The notes beneath the pieces were generated by a model. The model saw only the letters and a list, made by a program, of their open reading frames with translations. It did not search any database and was not told where the DNA came from. The position numbers and the translations under genes were made by a program. Shown here one piece after another: positions 32,058 to 45,332 of a DNA stretch of 64,000 nt. This stretch comes from Bisporella sp. PMI_857 (Eukaryota; Ascomycota; Leotiomycetes; Helotiales; Helotiaceae): the NCBI GenBank assembly GCA_021307315.1, contig JAJSPD010000034.1:1-64000 (forward strand), written 5' to 3'. The first letter of the stretch is position 1, and each line of letters begins with the position of its first letter.

Positions 32058-34949
32058 ATGGCGGCAACAGCGCACCTAGCTGATCAATATTTTACCTTGG
32101 AGAGTCGACTAGAGTCATTCCAAAGCGCCCAGCAACTGTCTAAACGGCGCGCATCTAATGCGAGCACCAAGGGGTCCAAGTCACTGAAATGGCCACATCG
32201 ATTTCTGGCTCCGGAAAAGGTATGACATGCTATGACTACGCAACTTGCGAATGCTGCTAATATATTGCCAGCTTGCGAAAGCAGGTTTCTTCTATCATCC
32301 TCTTCCAGCCAATCCAGATAATGTTATTTGCTTCCTCTGCCATAGATCGCTCGATGGCTGGGAAAAGGGAGATGACCCTCTAAAGGAGCATCTTACTCAC
32401 TCTCCAGAGTGCGGTTGGGCGATAGTCGCGGCAATCGAAAATCAGGATGAACAATTCAGCCAGGAATATCCGTCAAGTGCACGGATGATCGATGCAAGGA
32501 AAACAACGTTTGCAAATAAATGGCCCCATGAGAGTAAGAAAGGCTGGAAATGCAAGGTTAAGCAGGTAGGAATATATATCCTTCTAGTGGTAGGAGCTTA
32601 CAATGCTACAGATGGTAGATGCTGGGTGGAAATATACTCCTACTCCCGAGTATGATGATATGGCAACCTGTGCCTATTGCAATCTGGCTTTGGATGGTTG
32701 GGAGCCATCGGATAAACCATTGTGAGTCTGAGTCTTTTGGTGTTTCTTTCTCATGAAAGTCATGACTGATTTGGCAGGGACGAACACTTCAAACGCTCAC
32801 CTGAATGCACATTTTTTACTTTAGTGGGCAATCGCCAACAAAGCCCAGTCACCAAGAAAACGAAGGCCAAAAAAGATAGAACATCTAAATCATCAAGACT
32901 TTCCACACAATCGTCCTTTACAATCGCTTCAGATGCCGCATCGATCACAGATGTAGCTGCAGAAGAAGGTGACAGCATTCTCACAACAGCTACTAATGCT
33001 ACCATTACCAAGAAGATGGGAAAGGGAAAGAAGGCGCCCACTGGCAAGGGAAGGAAAGCTAAGGCCAGAAAAGCTGAACCAGAACCTGTCGAAGAATCTA
33101 TTGCGCCGGAGCCCGAGGATTATGGCTTTGAGGTCAAGGTAGATGTGGCTCCCAAAGCAAATCGAGGAAGGAAGAGAAAGACAGAGGATACATCGGATTC
33201 GACAAATACTACAATCGAACCAGAAGCACCTCAGCCAAAAAGAAGAGTCACACGAACACGGTCGAGCGTAGCTGCCAACGACTCGCTAATGGATGAAAGT
33301 ACCATTGTCCAGGGGGTGGCCAAATCGGCCAAACCCGCCCGAAAGGGAAGGCAATCAACGCGAAAAGCCTCCACTACCTCCGTAGCCGTAAGGAAAGAAC
33401 AGGTTCCAAATGATGAAGAACTTGATGCTGCACTCGAAGCAGATCTCGCTAAACAAGCCAGCGACGATGAAGCAGAGCATGCTCGTATCAAGAAATCAAC
33501 AAGCTCTAGCAAAGTTCCTAAAACGGGCTATGAAATATTTGGGACACATCAAATAGAGATTGACGAAGCGGTAATTGAAGCTGAGCTTGAAATGATGGAA
33601 ATTGCCGAATCAAAACCATTGCCCAAAGCGAAGGGTGCAAAAGGCAGACAACCTCGAAAGGTATCAGTAAAGCAGCAAACCGCGGCCAGGAAAGCTGCTG
33701 AAGCAGAAGCTGCAGCCGCTGCGCAGAAAGCTGCAACAGAAATGGAAGATGAAGACGCTTCTCAGCAAATAACGTTGGAGCTTGAAAATAGCATCAGCAT
33801 GCAGCATCCTTCCCCAATTGTACAATCAAAACGACCAGGAGCCATATCTCAGCAAATACCCGAAAATATGGACCGCGTTTCTGCTTTACATGTACATAGA
33901 GAGCAGGTGTTTATTGGAAACAGCCTGCAAATCAACTCTGACCAAGACGCGGAATCTGGCAATGATACGGATGCTAGCATAGCGAGTCAATCCACCGTTG
34001 TTCGAGGCGGGAAAACTGGACGTGGTAGCAAGTTGTTGAGGGCCAAGGCAGGAAAGAAGGTGATGCCTGAAAACATCGTAGAGATTGTTCATCAAACAGT
34101 TGTTGCTGCTAACAATGTGGAAAATGCAGCGACTTTCATGTCGAAAGCGCAGACCGCTCCGCAAGATGAGGATGTAACCATGGGAAACGCTGGCTTGTAT
34201 ACCGTTGCACAGGAATTACAACCCGAGGTGCGTCTCTTGGCTGCAATTGAGGTGATTTGTGTAACATGGATACTCCAAATTAGCGAAGACTAACGATAAT
34301 GCAGGTCCAAACGTCCGCAAGTTCCGAAACACTCCTTCAAGTCCAAGCAGATGCCGCTGCAGAAAGCCAAGGACAATCTAATGGCGTAGATCGCATTTGG
34401 GAAGATAGGGAGCCTCAACCAAAATCCAAACCTTTGCGGGCCAAACATCAAGTCTCAGTTCGGTCTCCCACACCACCGCCTAAGGCGCGTACTCCGTCAC
34501 AATCACCACAATCCTCTGATGCAGAAAATCACCCACCGTCATCAAAACCATCTACGATCACCAAAAAAGTTACTACACCTCGTGCAACCACGACCTGTAT
34601 TCCGTTGGCAACCGCCACACCTATCATGTCGCCATCCAAGCGGAACGTGATTGCTGGTCTGCAGAGTTCGCATCCTTGGTTTGCCGTTGACCTTGATACC
34701 GTATTTCTCGGATCTCCTGGGAACGAGAACTCACCAGGCAAACGATTAATAGGTGATACGCTTCGTCAGGCGAAGAAGGGAGATCTCAGCAGCCCAGAGA
34801 AGAAGATGACAGTGGAGGAGTGGATTCAATATAACGCCGATATAGCGGAGGAGACCTTGCGTAATGAGTGTGAACGGATGGTCAGCACTTTTGAGAGCCA
34901 AGGGACACGGGCAATGTTGACGCTTGAGGGCATTGAATGCACTGAGTAG
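32058..34949 (+). CDS. BIR1: BIR-domain protein, Bir1/survivin-type chromosomal passenger component
   Basis: Five exons: 32058-32219, 32272-32565, 32612-32721, 32778-34227, 34305-34949, giving 886 aa. Two tandem BIR domains are present. BIR1 (residues about 20-110) has AKAGFFYHP, CFLC, SLDGWEKGDDP and EHLTHSPEC. BIR2 (about 130-205) has DAGWKYTPTPEYDDMATC, CNLALDGWEPSDKP and HFKRSPEC. The C-x2-C ... H ... C zinc ligands are all present in both. A roughly 600-residue Lys/Glu/Ser-rich disordered middle follows (KKMGKGKKAPTGKGRKAK), with a bias for phosphorylatable Ser/Thr-Pro. It ends in a helical C-terminal block (TVEEWIQYNADIAEETLRNE). In yeasts this protein works with Ipl1/Aurora and INCENP at centromeres. 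Intron 2 is only 46 bp. Confidence 0.93.
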
Positions 34950-35999
34950 GAATGGAATGTTGGCACAAACGAGATGACGTATATCTGTCCTTCTGATTGG
35001 CGCAAAGGCTGGACTTTACGAAGCATGGATTAATAAGTGCATGGAGGGGTGGATCGTGCTGCAAATAAGTCAGGATAAATATTTGTTGGAGTCAAGGCAT
35101 CTTTCTACATATCTGGCTAGAGGGGTACCCAATTCCGAGGTGGGACAGGCAAGCGACCGTTTTTGCTCTAGTGGTTTAAATCCGATTGATCACTATTAAA
35201 CCGGTTTGCTTTGATAGTATGTACCACTATTCTTATCTCATCTCCATGGTGATTCCTGCTGCATTTTCCTCTCGGGGTCCGATCCATATTGTATGTACGT
35301 ACGAAGTATGTATGTCAAAACAAAAGCAAGTAGGAATGATGTAAGTTATGGCCTGCATCTCCCTAACCATCGTGTCAAGCTTTACCGACCCGTCTTGGCG
35401 CGCATAGCGTGGCTGCCAAGCTCCCGGATCCGGTAACACACGGCCTGGCAGCGAGCGGCGGAAGGAGCGGATGTCTCAGCCCTAGTACACGGCTAAACTA
35501 CCGTCCGAGAGGGTACATATTTTTATCAGCAATGGACCATTGATATTTATCAGCGCGCTCGCTAATAGAAGAAGCGCCGGTGTTGATTGCTAAAACGTTA
35601 TGGAGCGTGACCAGAGAGGACCATACCAGAAAGTAAGACAAATCTCGCAAAGTTTCCAGAATACGGCGCAGTACTTTTCTTGGTGAGCAAGGACAAGGGA
35701 GAGTGATGGCCGGCCATGTTCAGAAACTCGCCTCCTCTTCTGGATCCGTTCGGGAGTCGCAGATAGAAGCTGCATCTTACAGCATTCTACTCATCGGAGT
35801 TGAGCACAGGAACTCGTTAGACGAAATAAATATTTCCATTTATAAGAAATGCGTGACACCACTGCAGAATATGTCCGACTTCCGTGCTGATTTGGTCATC
35901 TCGGACTGAGCTCTGTTTATCTTAAGCCGTGAACAAATTGCAGATGCCTTTGTTGCTTTTGTAGAGCACCATTATCTAAAGTATTTGTTTCTGAGAGTC
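34950..35999. other. Intergenic
   Basis: About 1 kb between the bir1 stop and the P450 start. Short ORFs only, none convincing. Confidence 0.45.
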
Positions 36000-37791
36000 A
36001 TGGATTCATTTAAGCTAGACAACTTCAAATTGGAGTCGTTCAAAGTTGAATCCTATAGTGATGTAGCTGCTCTCTTCAGCAAGGCCCTTCACTTAGGGAT
36101 TGAAAATTTCCCGCTCGTAGCTGCTGCTGTCATTGGTTGGGTGTTGAGTCTATTGGTATACCGTCGATTTCTAAGCCCTATTGCTCATGTGCCTGGTCCT
36201 GCATTGGCGTCAGTCACCAGGATATGGCATATGTATGCCATCTATACCGGTAAACAAAATTTGACGTTCTTGGATTTACACGAAAAGCATGGTATGTAGC
36301 ATACCTTCAACTCATGCGGTTATTTTGACGAACAGTAGGCCATTTCGTCCGCATTGCCCCCAACGAGGTTTCAGTAACTCACCCAGAAGCCATCAAGAAA
36401 CTTATTCTCACTCCACAATATAAGGTACCATATAATATACATCTCTCAAAGTCCTGGCTTGCTAAACTTGCCTAAGGGAAATTGGTATGGCATCGCAAGG
36501 GTCCCCGACAAGCGATTCAGGTTCGCACTCTCAGTCCTGGATCCAAAAGAGAAGGTGGAGATGTCCAAACAGTTGGCCTCAGCATACACCATGAGCAACG
36601 TCCTGCGATCTGAAGAGCAAATTAGCACTCTGATCAGTAAGTTACTGGGCTGGGTAAGCAATTATGCCGATACCAAAAGGCCCATGGACCTTGACAAGTT
36701 CATCACTTTCACGGCATTTGATATCGTTGGTCAGCTTGTATTCTCCAAAGAATTCGGCTTCCTTGAACAAGGCATCGACATTGATGACACAATTCACCTT
36801 CAACTTGGATTTAATTGCTATGTCGCCATTGCTGGTTTCATTCAATGGCTTCACTTCCTCCTTGTCGCCAACCCTTTGGTCACTTATCTCGATATTATAC
36901 CCACAAACTTACTAGTCAAGACATCAAATCGTGCTTTAAAAGAGCGCTCGGCTAATCCAGAGGTTGGATTCGACTTTCTCGCACACTGGCTCAAGACGCA
37001 CAAGGCGAACCCGAAGAAACTCTCATACAAGGACGTCCAAGCCGCTACTATGGCAAATATCGGGTAAACTTGTTTTCTATCCCCAGATCGACTTCAAGAA
37101 GTTAACCAGACATCAGAGCCGGCTCCGATACCATCTCCTGCGCTTTGCAATCCTTCGTCTACCATATGATCCGTCACCCCAACGCCTGGACACGTGTGCG
37201 CGCGGAAATTGACGCCGCTCAGCAAGAAGGACTTTGTCAAGACGCGGTTATCTCATATGCCGACGCACAGAAACTTTCCTTCCTACAAGCATGCATTAAG
37301 GAAGCCCTTCGGATCTTCCACCCCGTGACTATGGGCACGCAGCGTGTTGTTCCTAAAGAGGGAATTGTGATTGGGGTCAAGCCATTCCCAGCTGGCACAA
37401 CGCTGAGTCTGAATACATTCAGTATGAACCTAAGCACCGACGTATGGGGACCTGACGCAAGGGTGTTCAACCCGGATCGATGGATAGAAGGGGATACGCT
37501 CGAGATGACCAAGAAATTTTTACCTGTAAGTCCTCTCTATCATCAACTCTACAATACGAACCCTACAACGTATATCGTGTCTAATTTGTGTAGTTCTCTG
37601 GCGGCATAGGAGTTTGCGTCGGTCAAAACCTGGCCAAAATCGAACTTTCCAAGATCCTTTCGACGTTAGTAAGGGACTACGATATCCGGCCCGTGGACCC
37701 AAAGCAAGACTGGTCTTACAGCGCGTATTTTTCAACAGTACCGGAACAATGGCCTGTGTATATTGAGAAGAGGAAGAGCACAGCCGCGTAA
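36000..37791 (+). CDS. Cytochrome P450 monooxygenase (pisatin demethylase/benzoate hydroxylase-like)
   Basis: Five exons: 36000-36291, 36339-36424, 36477-37063, 37117-37525, 37594-37791, giving 523 aa. There is an N-terminal membrane anchor (FPLVAAAVIGWVLSLLVY, residues about 38-58), then the proline hinge HVPGPALASV. The I-helix is AGSDT (about 322), the K-helix ExxR is KEALRIF (about 382), the PERF-type FNPDRW is present, and the heme loop is FSGGIGVCVGQNLAK (about 459, FxxGxxxCxG). All catalytic landmarks are intact, so it should be active at the ER membrane. The N-terminal half resembles fungal P450s acting on phenolic or isoflavonoid compounds; substrate is inference. It converges on the thioesterase-like gene 450 bp downstream. 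Confidence 0.9.
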
Positions 37792-38243
37792 TATGTTGCC
37801 AAGATTATATGATGCTGGACGTCCTGAAAAATAAATAAAAACGCGTATACTAGATGGGATTTAGGCCGGAGTTTACCTGTATTGTGCGTGTTTTTACGTG
37901 GTGGCTGGAGGGTATTGTGATTTCAACATCATATAGAAAGAGATGCGTGGAGGGGTGCAGTAGTACCAAGACGTCGGAAGTGTCCATTCGCTTACCGGAC
38001 ATCTCAATATTCAACCATACACATCTCCCTGAGCGTAAGGATTCACACTCTGCGTCACAAATGTCCATGGTAGATCTCCAACGCATGCTACATACAAGTA
38101 CATCTTCTGCATGTCAGAAACCTTATTTCAACGTTCAAAGTTGCGCCGTGCCCACATGCTCTGTCATCTCTCTACATGAATCTATCCCGAGTCTTGGCAT
38201 AATCCCAAGATGTCGGCATTGGTGATCTATTCGGTTCCCACCC
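37792..38243. other. Convergent 3' intergenic region
   Basis: Lies between the P450 stop and the stop of the minus-strand thioesterase-like gene. The ORF at 37854-38225 looks spurious. Confidence 0.45.
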
Positions 38244-39433
38244 TCATATCTTGGCTTTCTCTGGGTTCACCCTCCCACTTAGATTCCGTTCGCTGCCCAC
38301 GATAAGCGCAACATGGCGGCTCGTGCACACGACTTGCCCTTCCTCATCCACAATCAGAAGATCCACGCCAAACCGTCCGTTCCGCGCCTCGCTCATCTGA
38401 ACCCGTAACCATAACCACTCCCATTCGCCGCCTCTCTTGACATCGACTGCGAAGCTACGATGCAAGTTAGCTCTTACACTGGACGGAAAAAGAAAACAAT
38501 TTCAAGAGCCGAGAGCCATGAACAAGTCTTGACTGAGCCGCTCGCCCCAAGGACCATTTGCAGAGAATATAAAGCGGGACGAGCTTACCTGACCGTCGGA
38601 TACCAATTCCCTTTCAACCCGTAGTTCTCAGGCATCGGCGCAAATGCATCGCATAAGTACGGCAAGTCCTCAACTTTAAATTTTTGAGCAGCGCACGCAG
38701 ACGGCGCGAAGCGCATCCACTGGGACCTCACGCTCGGCCCGTCGTCATTCTTGGATAAGTCGGTATAGCCGTACCTCTCGGAGCCAGGCGGGAAGAGGCC
38801 TTCGACTTTAAAGGCGGCCGGTCTCACGAACGCCCACTCCCCGGGCGCGCCCCAGGCCAAGCAGTTTGAGCGGTCGACGATCTGGTCTTTGGTGATGAGA
38901 GGCTTGGTTTCGAGATTCAAGAGGCCGTTGGAGGCTTCGGTGGTGAGGTTCCCCTGCACGATGAGGGCCTCGCAGCAGACTTTCTGCTGCGATGCGTCTT
39001 TTGGATCCGGTTGCAGCAGCTGCACGCGCAAGTTTGAGAGCTGTCTCCCTAGCTTGAGGGGCGTGACGTGGATGGTACACGGACCGACTGTGGAGCGGGC
39101 GAGGAACTCGTAATGTGATGCTATTATATCTGGCTGGTTGTATTTCTTCTGATGGGTTCCCATGTACACGGCAGCGGCGTGTGTAAGGACGGAGCCAATG
39201 TAGCCTCCATGGGGTACTAGCAAGATGGTCAGCTGACAGTTCGTGAAATGTGATGTTGCGATCGAGATGTGCGTACCGAGACCTATACACCAATCCCTCT
39301 TTAGATCTCCTTTCCATATTGTGGGATCTGAGGTTGGTGTCACGGCTATAGCGTCGGCAAAGGAGGACATGGGGAAATCATGGGAAAGTCTTGGCATCCC
39401 CGCCCATCCTTCCACTTTATCAGAGAGTGACAT
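38244..39433 (-). CDS. Acyl-CoA thioesterase-like double-hotdog protein
   Basis: Three exons, 39433-39277, 39216-38589 and 38478-38244, with introns of 60 and 110 bp, give 339 aa. The first intron does not break the frame but its removal restores GLVPHGGYIGSVL, a conserved thioesterase-like hotdog segment (G-G-Y-x4-L). Further family signs are IASHYEFLARSTVGPC, VTPLKLGRQLSNLRVQLLQ, the long linker, and the second hotdog with HRSFAVDVKR ending in the strand GQVVCTSRHVALI. This is the arrangement of the fungal thioesterase-like superfamily (4HBT_3-type). A role in hydrolysing acyl-CoA or processing a metabolite acyl chain is family inference. It has no PTS1. Confidence 0.85.
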
Positions 39434-40654
39434 CTTCGGGTACCTGATGATGAGTTCTATGGGAGCACAACCTTGAGAATTGGTACGTTGAGGATGATTT
39501 TATGGTCGTGGCCAAGGATCTGTGCTGGTGGGTTGGATGATGAGTAATTATTTTGGCGCGACAGCATTTGATGGAGCACTCCTTGCCGAGGTCTAAGAGA
39601 GTATTTCGGTACGTTGTCTTAAGTGTGTCCCTTTCCACTGATACTCGATTCAACCTTTGGCTGAGAGGACTTCATATCAAATATTTGACTGTCTTCAGCT
39701 TTTCCGTTGTGAAATGATTACAGGCCGTAATATTCCATAATTCAATCTGAACGATTTAATCAGCTTCAAAAACCCAAGAAGATCAAGAGTCTTGGCACTA
39801 CTAAACGGGGTCATCTTACATGGCTTGTGGATATGGATTACACTACCAGAAGCATTTGACATAAAATCATATCAGAAATCAGATCTGTAATCAAATATTT
39901 GAGAATGATTCAGGAATCTGCTGGAGTATTAGGATCCACATTATCGGTAAGCTACAGCGGTGTGAATGCTGACCTTGATATAATGTTGCTCTTTCTCTTA
40001 AACCATCGTCGCCGGCTACCTTGGGCGGAACTTACTATTAAAGTACACCAAAATAAGCACAAATGCTAAGCACGTCAGAATTGATTTCGGATTTTGCCAG
40101 GCTTGCACGACTCTCACCTAAACAGCAAATGATATTCAGATGCATGGAATACATGCATGAGGGATATCGACACTTTAACAAGAACCGAGAGCCCGTCAGT
40201 TGCAAGTTCGACATTATAAATTGACCAACGGCCCGTTCTGAAAGTTGAGGGTGAAGAGTGAGCGGCCTTGTACATCAAGTAAAAGAGATAGCAGGATCAT
40301 GAGGTTGACATTAACAGAATGTTGGATAAGACATTGGTGTACCACTTCACGTGATCACAACTTGCCTTATTCATGCCATTCATCGTTGATATTTGTCGCT
40401 AATATATTAAACAAATGACCGTCTTGAAATCTTGTACTGAATAGCTTGTAGAAGTGTTTATTGGCTTGAGCTTCACAAAGTACAAGTAAAATATGTTCAG
40501 CTAGTTTTATAAATGCTAAGTTATGCTGCAGCCAGCCATGAGTGGCAACTCCTTCACCAATGGTGTAGCCGCAGGTCTCTCATGAGCTTCTCAAGCACAA
40601 GTATATTTTTGTTCTTTTCGGTCTATCTGTACTTTCGTCTCTTTGACATATATG
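39434..40654. other. Intergenic, AT-rich
   Basis: No gene seen. It contains the promoter of the minus-strand thioesterase-like gene at its left end. Confidence 0.45.
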
Positions 40655-41363
40655 ATCCACGATGAGTCAACGAATGATGCAGCTTCTGTACTGGAATCAA
40701 ATATTGACAAGAAGAGAGGATACCAAGAACGGCTCCATAGACCCCTTATACCGGCTTCTAGTTCTGGTAACTTAGCGATCACCAAACTTGTGATTGAGAA
40801 GTATGGCGCGAGCTCCGATCATATTTCCATGAAGTATAAAGTATCATATTACCCCGTTATTCGGTGCCGCTGCTCAAGGACATTTAGAGATCGTAAATTA
40901 CCTCCTGGGGAATTATTCAGTTGATATGTTGATATCCGCAAGGGCTGTTACAAATATTCAAATGGACCGACAGCAGTGCATAAGGATGTCGTCGAGACAC
41001 TGCTAAGATGCCGGGGACCGATTGAGTCTTCTGAGCAACCTTGGGAGCCAGTCACCTCATCAACAAAATTTCGTGTTGTAGCGGTCAAGGGCTACCGTGC
41101 ACCAGTAATATTGCTCCAAGAGGAACAATACACAGAGTTGACGAAGGAATAAGCCTTTGATGCCATCGTACTTTCCTTAGCTAACAATGATATAGACTGG
41201 ATCTCGGAATTGTAAATCAGGAAGAAAGACGAGCAACTCAAAGAGGAAGGGAAGAAACCCGGACCGCAGATGCGAAAATATAATTTTGAGGCTGTAGAGG
41301 TGGACATAGATGGGCCTCATTCTGCTGAGCTTCCTACTAATATATTTAGAGAAGGGTGATTAG
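40655..41363 (+). pseudogene. Ankyrin-repeat protein pseudogene
   Basis: At 40725-40800 the frame reads PLIPASSSGNLAITKLVIEK, an ankyrin helix pair. After a frame change at about 40858 it reads LFGAAAQGHLEIVNYLLGN. Another change leads to VHKDVVETLLRCRGPIES at 40976. From there one frame is open to TGA 41357 apart from two TAA stops, in KE(TAA)AFDAIVL at about 41150 and in SEL(TAA)IRKKDE at about 41213. Beyond the ankyrin part it carries FRVVAVKGYRAPVILLQEE and ends in a Lys/Glu-rich tail. At least two frameshifts plus two stops make it dead. C-to-T changes could explain the TAA stops. Confidence 0.7.
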
Positions 41364-41600
41364 ATAGCCCGGGTCTACAATGATGAAACTAATTAAACAG
41401 AATTGAAGCCAGTTGGTGCCAAGTTAAAATTGCAGCGTATAATCATAAATAAAACATATTATATCACAGAATACTCTCGCTGGCGAGTCTAAAAAATAGG
41501 TTAGAGTCAATGGCCAACAATCTATATGTTTACCTCAATATTAATATCAGTTTCTTGATTCTATTCACTTCGAATACACATGTATCCTAGCCCCATCACT

Positions 41601-42801
41601 TCAAAGACCATGTGGCTTTGGGGCTTTTGTCCTTTGCACCATATCAAAATAACCTGCAGGTTTTGCTAAACCGATATCCGCAAGTCCCATTCCCGTCTTG
41701 TGCTTAGATCCACCATACTCGAAGAGCATTGTCATGGGAAATCCAACATCAAAAGGCGCAGCATTTTCAATAGATTCTATATCCTCCTCGGACAGTTCGA
41801 TACCCAAGGCTTCAATATTGCCTTTCAAGTGCTCTATCTTTCGTCCGCCAACAATTGGAAATACATAAGGCACTTTTTGCATCACGTACGCCAGGGCAAT
41901 GCTAGTAATTGCCGTTCCCTTGGCTTTGGCAATCTTCTCGAGGGCTGCTGATATTGCTTTGGTTTTTTCGGTATAGCCACCCATCTGACGACCCTCTTTG
42001 GCCTTTTTTGCCAATTCTTCTTCCGTGCCGAAGTTGCCTCGACCGAGCGCACCCCATGGGGCGAGAGCCATACCTTCAGCTTCGCACATTGGGATGATCT
42101 GCTTTTGCATCAGCCATAAAATCAGCGATATCGATCACTATACTTACGTCGCGCTCAAAATCGCGGAATGCAGCACTCCAAAGTCCTTGGTAAACGCTGA
42201 ACTGTGTCAAGCCATGGTCACGGGCATATTGATTTGCCTTGCTCACGACCCAAGCTGGAGTGTCTGATATGCCCAAGTAAATAACTTTCCCAGCAGCAAC
42301 GACATGATGTAGCGCCTGCATGAGCTCCGGAATCGAAGTTGTAAAGTCCCACCAATGGATGTACAACAAATCAATATAATCAGTCTGAAGCTTCTTAAGG
42401 CTCGCTTCTAAGGAAATCCTCAAGCTCTTCGTATGATTACCCTGATAGTTCGATTTTATCTTATTCTTATCCCCCGGGCAAAAAGTGGTCGTGAACTTTG
42501 TCGCAACCACCATCTCATCTCTATTCTTACGCTCAGCCATCCACTCACCAATCCAAATCTCGCTCTCCCCATTCTGGTAGTTGTTCGCGGTATCAATGAA
42601 GTTGCCACCATTCTCATAGAAGTAGTCTAGGATTTCGAAGGTAGTCTTCTTGTCACATTTCCCCATGAATGCTTCCCAGGCATCACCAAAATTCATGCCA
42701 CCCAGACATATTGGCGACACACGGACTCCAGCTGTAGGGGATAGGATGCGGTGGTAGCCGAGTAGGGATTTGGGTTGTGGTGCAGGGGCGAACAAGGACA
42801 T
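41601..42801 (-). CDS. Aldo-keto reductase, aryl-alcohol dehydrogenase / norsolorinic acid reductase type
   Basis: Two exons, 42801-42148 and 42101-41601, are joined over a 46-bp intron and give 384 aa, the usual size of the AAD/NorA-type AKR branch. The catalytic tetrad is intact: Asp and Tyr in FIDTANNYQNGESE, Lys in VVATKF, His in LLYIHWWD. The C-terminal NADPH part has VFPIVGGRKIEHLKGNIEAL. I start at MSLFAPAPQPKSLLGYHR; an in-frame codon five residues upstream is possible. The enzyme should reduce aromatic aldehydes or ketones with NADPH in the cytosol, as in lignin-derived aldehyde metabolism. It is divergent from the secreted beta-propeller gene, 890 bp apart. Confidence 0.92.
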
Positions 42802-43690
42802 TGTAAGCACAATCAAGAGTCTTTTGTAGAAATAGGAAAGACATATATATCGTTACACTTTAGCAGGCTGGACACTCTTTTATATGAAGTTCGAATAGAC
42901 TTTGCCACAAGCTTTGAACTCTGTTTCATGTCCTATTAGCTGATAATCGATCAAGGACGGGTTGAAGCGAGACCCTTGAAAACTCGGCACCAATGGGCTC
43001 GCTCAGAATTGTGGATGTTGAAACCTCAATGGTTCAGTTCACGACAGTTGACGAGTTATGGTCTCCAACGCCGTGCCGTTTCTCAGCCAGCTAATTCAAT
43101 ACTCTTGGACCTTAAAGCCCAAAGGATCCTTTTTTATACTAGATGGGAATGGATATCGTGAGGTAATTCAATCATGTGAGATCGGACTGCCCGCAATATG
43201 ATTCGCCATAAATTTATGTCATAAAGGGAGTTGGGAATCTAAATGTAATTGTATATAATTCGTCCAAAAATTTTATGCCCAAATTCATGGCTGCCTGGAA
43301 AGACGTTGTCAGTTCGTATTCGAACTTCGCAGGTTGTTCTTATGAAGGATCAGGGTCCTAAGCAACTTTGACTCTTTTAGATGTCCTCGCCAAGCCGTGA
43401 TGCTCGTTCCACCTCACGCATCATTGGCTGCTCTCTGGAAATCCAAATATTCCTCATCATGACCGTAAATACGGGACTTGGGACTGCTGCTATGGAAAGG
43501 GATGTAATTAAACAAGTCTTCTTATTAGTATTTAAGCTCGCCATGACCCAGCAAAGAAATCCATAAGCTCCTTTGTCTGGCTTACCTCTCTCATAATCAT
43601 TGCTCTCGTCTGCTGCCGTTATTGCATCAACCTTGTGGATATCACGATCTTGATTTCTTGAGGCTCTTCAAGAGGCTTTGGTCGAAGATC
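42802..43690. promoter_or_regulatory. Divergent intergenic region, AKR and beta-propeller gene
   Basis: Both flanking genes read outward, so both promoters should be here. AT-rich with no ORF of note. I cannot defend a specific binding motif. Confidence 0.45.
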
Positions 43691-45332
43691 ATGTATTTGA
43701 TACCCCTGATTCTCATCTCGGTCGCTCTTTGCAGTGTAGCAGGTGCAGAACATATTAAAAGAAATATTTTCCATCACACCGTAAGGATCATGAATTCTGG
43801 CTTCGTAACTCCATTGCTGATTATCCAAGTTTGAATCAGATACGCATCTTCCTAGAGCCGCTGTCTCCTCGATTCCAAGTACTCAGCCGCTATATGGACC
43901 ATCATTCAATGGATCTTCAATTGTGCTTAATCCTCTGGTCCCCAAGACCCAATATACTCCTCAGGTAGTAATGATGCATTCCGACGGTGGTAATACAGGT
44001 AGCTTTGACTACTCTGGCCCAATTGGGCACAATGCAAAAGTCGAATCATACTCTACCAGTCTCGCAGTCCTCCTGTTCGATTCTGAGGGCCGATTGACAA
44101 GTGGAGGGATTACGAGTACAGGCGTCGTTCTGCATGCTATCAATCCGACGAGTCTAGAGGTTCTATCGACATGGACACCGCCACCAAACAGCACGCTTAT
44201 TTTGACTTATATGCAAATGACCATGGATGACCGGGTTATAGTTCCTACCAAACAAGGATCTATATTTGTTATTCAGCGCAACAACACCACTAGCCATCCT
44301 ACATTCGAAACTGTTCGGGTCATTGAGCTGCAAACTTTTCTAAGTCCAGGAGAAGTCCTTCTTAATAGCATGCATGATTCCGAATCGAATATCTGGTTTA
44401 CAACTGGAGGTATCATTGGAGCTGGGGATGTTGCTCAGCCATCAACAACCTTAGGCTACGTCACTCCTTCTGGGGCAGTGCACGTCCAACATATTGCCGA
44501 CCAAATGGTGGAGAATGGTATTGCGGTCAGCGGGAAGACAGTTTTTGTGGTCACAGGACCCGCTGGAGCCTCATACAATACCAATTCGACTGGTAACATG
44601 TATGCATTCGAAGCGGCACCTCAAGATCTCGAACCAATCAAAGTGTTATGGAATCAGCCATACGCAGCTGGAGATAGTCTGAAAGCTGGCGGCTTCGCAC
44701 GTGGCTCTGGAACTACGCCCACGTTACTAGGTGACGAGTATCTCGCCATCACCGACAACGCCAACGCTCAGATCTCTATGCTCATATACCGACAAAAGCC
44801 TCACGGGACAGAGCCACAGCTTGTGTGCAAAGTACCTATATTCGAACCTGGGTTTGGAGCTTGCGATACTGGCACGATTGGCCACTGTGATTCAGATGGT
44901 CGCTGTGCAGCTGTTGCCTTCAATACGTACAACGCCCCACCAATTCTTTTGGCCGCGCCGACTGATATAAACGGTGACTTCAATAACTTCACACAGCTTG
45001 CACCTGGAATGGTCCGGGTTGATGTTTACCCAAATGGCACGGGCTGCGAGGTGAATTGGGAGAACGACGTTCGAGTGATTGGCGGCGGGTCGCTGTCTAC
45101 CAAGACGGGGCTTTTGTATACATACACGCAAGATTCGACTTTGGCAGAACAGGGTCTTTACCAGTGGTATGTTGAAGCTGTGAACTGGGAGACAGGCAAA
45201 GTAGAATGGAGTTTGAGAACGGGAGCTGGTGGAACATATAACTCGGGGGCGGCGGGAAACTTGGTGGCTCCAGATGACACATTGTTTCAGGGTGTTCTTG
45301 GAGGACTAGTTCGAGTAAGAGATATCGTTTAA
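43691..45332 (+). CDS. Secreted beta-propeller (PQQ/quinoprotein-like) protein
   Basis: Two exons, 43691-43780 and 43830-45332, with a 49-bp intron, give 530 aa. Exon 1 encodes a signal peptide (MYLIPLILISVALCSVAGA). The mature protein has repeated propeller-like blades: LSTWTPPPNSTLILTYMQM, VIVPTKQGSIFVIQRN, SGNLVAPDDTLFQGVLGGL, ITDNANAQISMLIYRQ. NxT/S sites are frequent, as expected for an extracellular glycoprotein. The pattern of small Gly/Thr-rich strands fits a PQQ-like or YVTN-type propeller, but I see no defined cofactor ligands. It may be a structural propeller, an enzyme or a lectin; function unknown. Confidence 0.75.

Noticed and set aside
38808..39317. 169-codon minus-strand ORF in another frame of the thioesterase-like gene
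   Set aside because: Same-strand shadow; the real frame has clear hotdog motifs.
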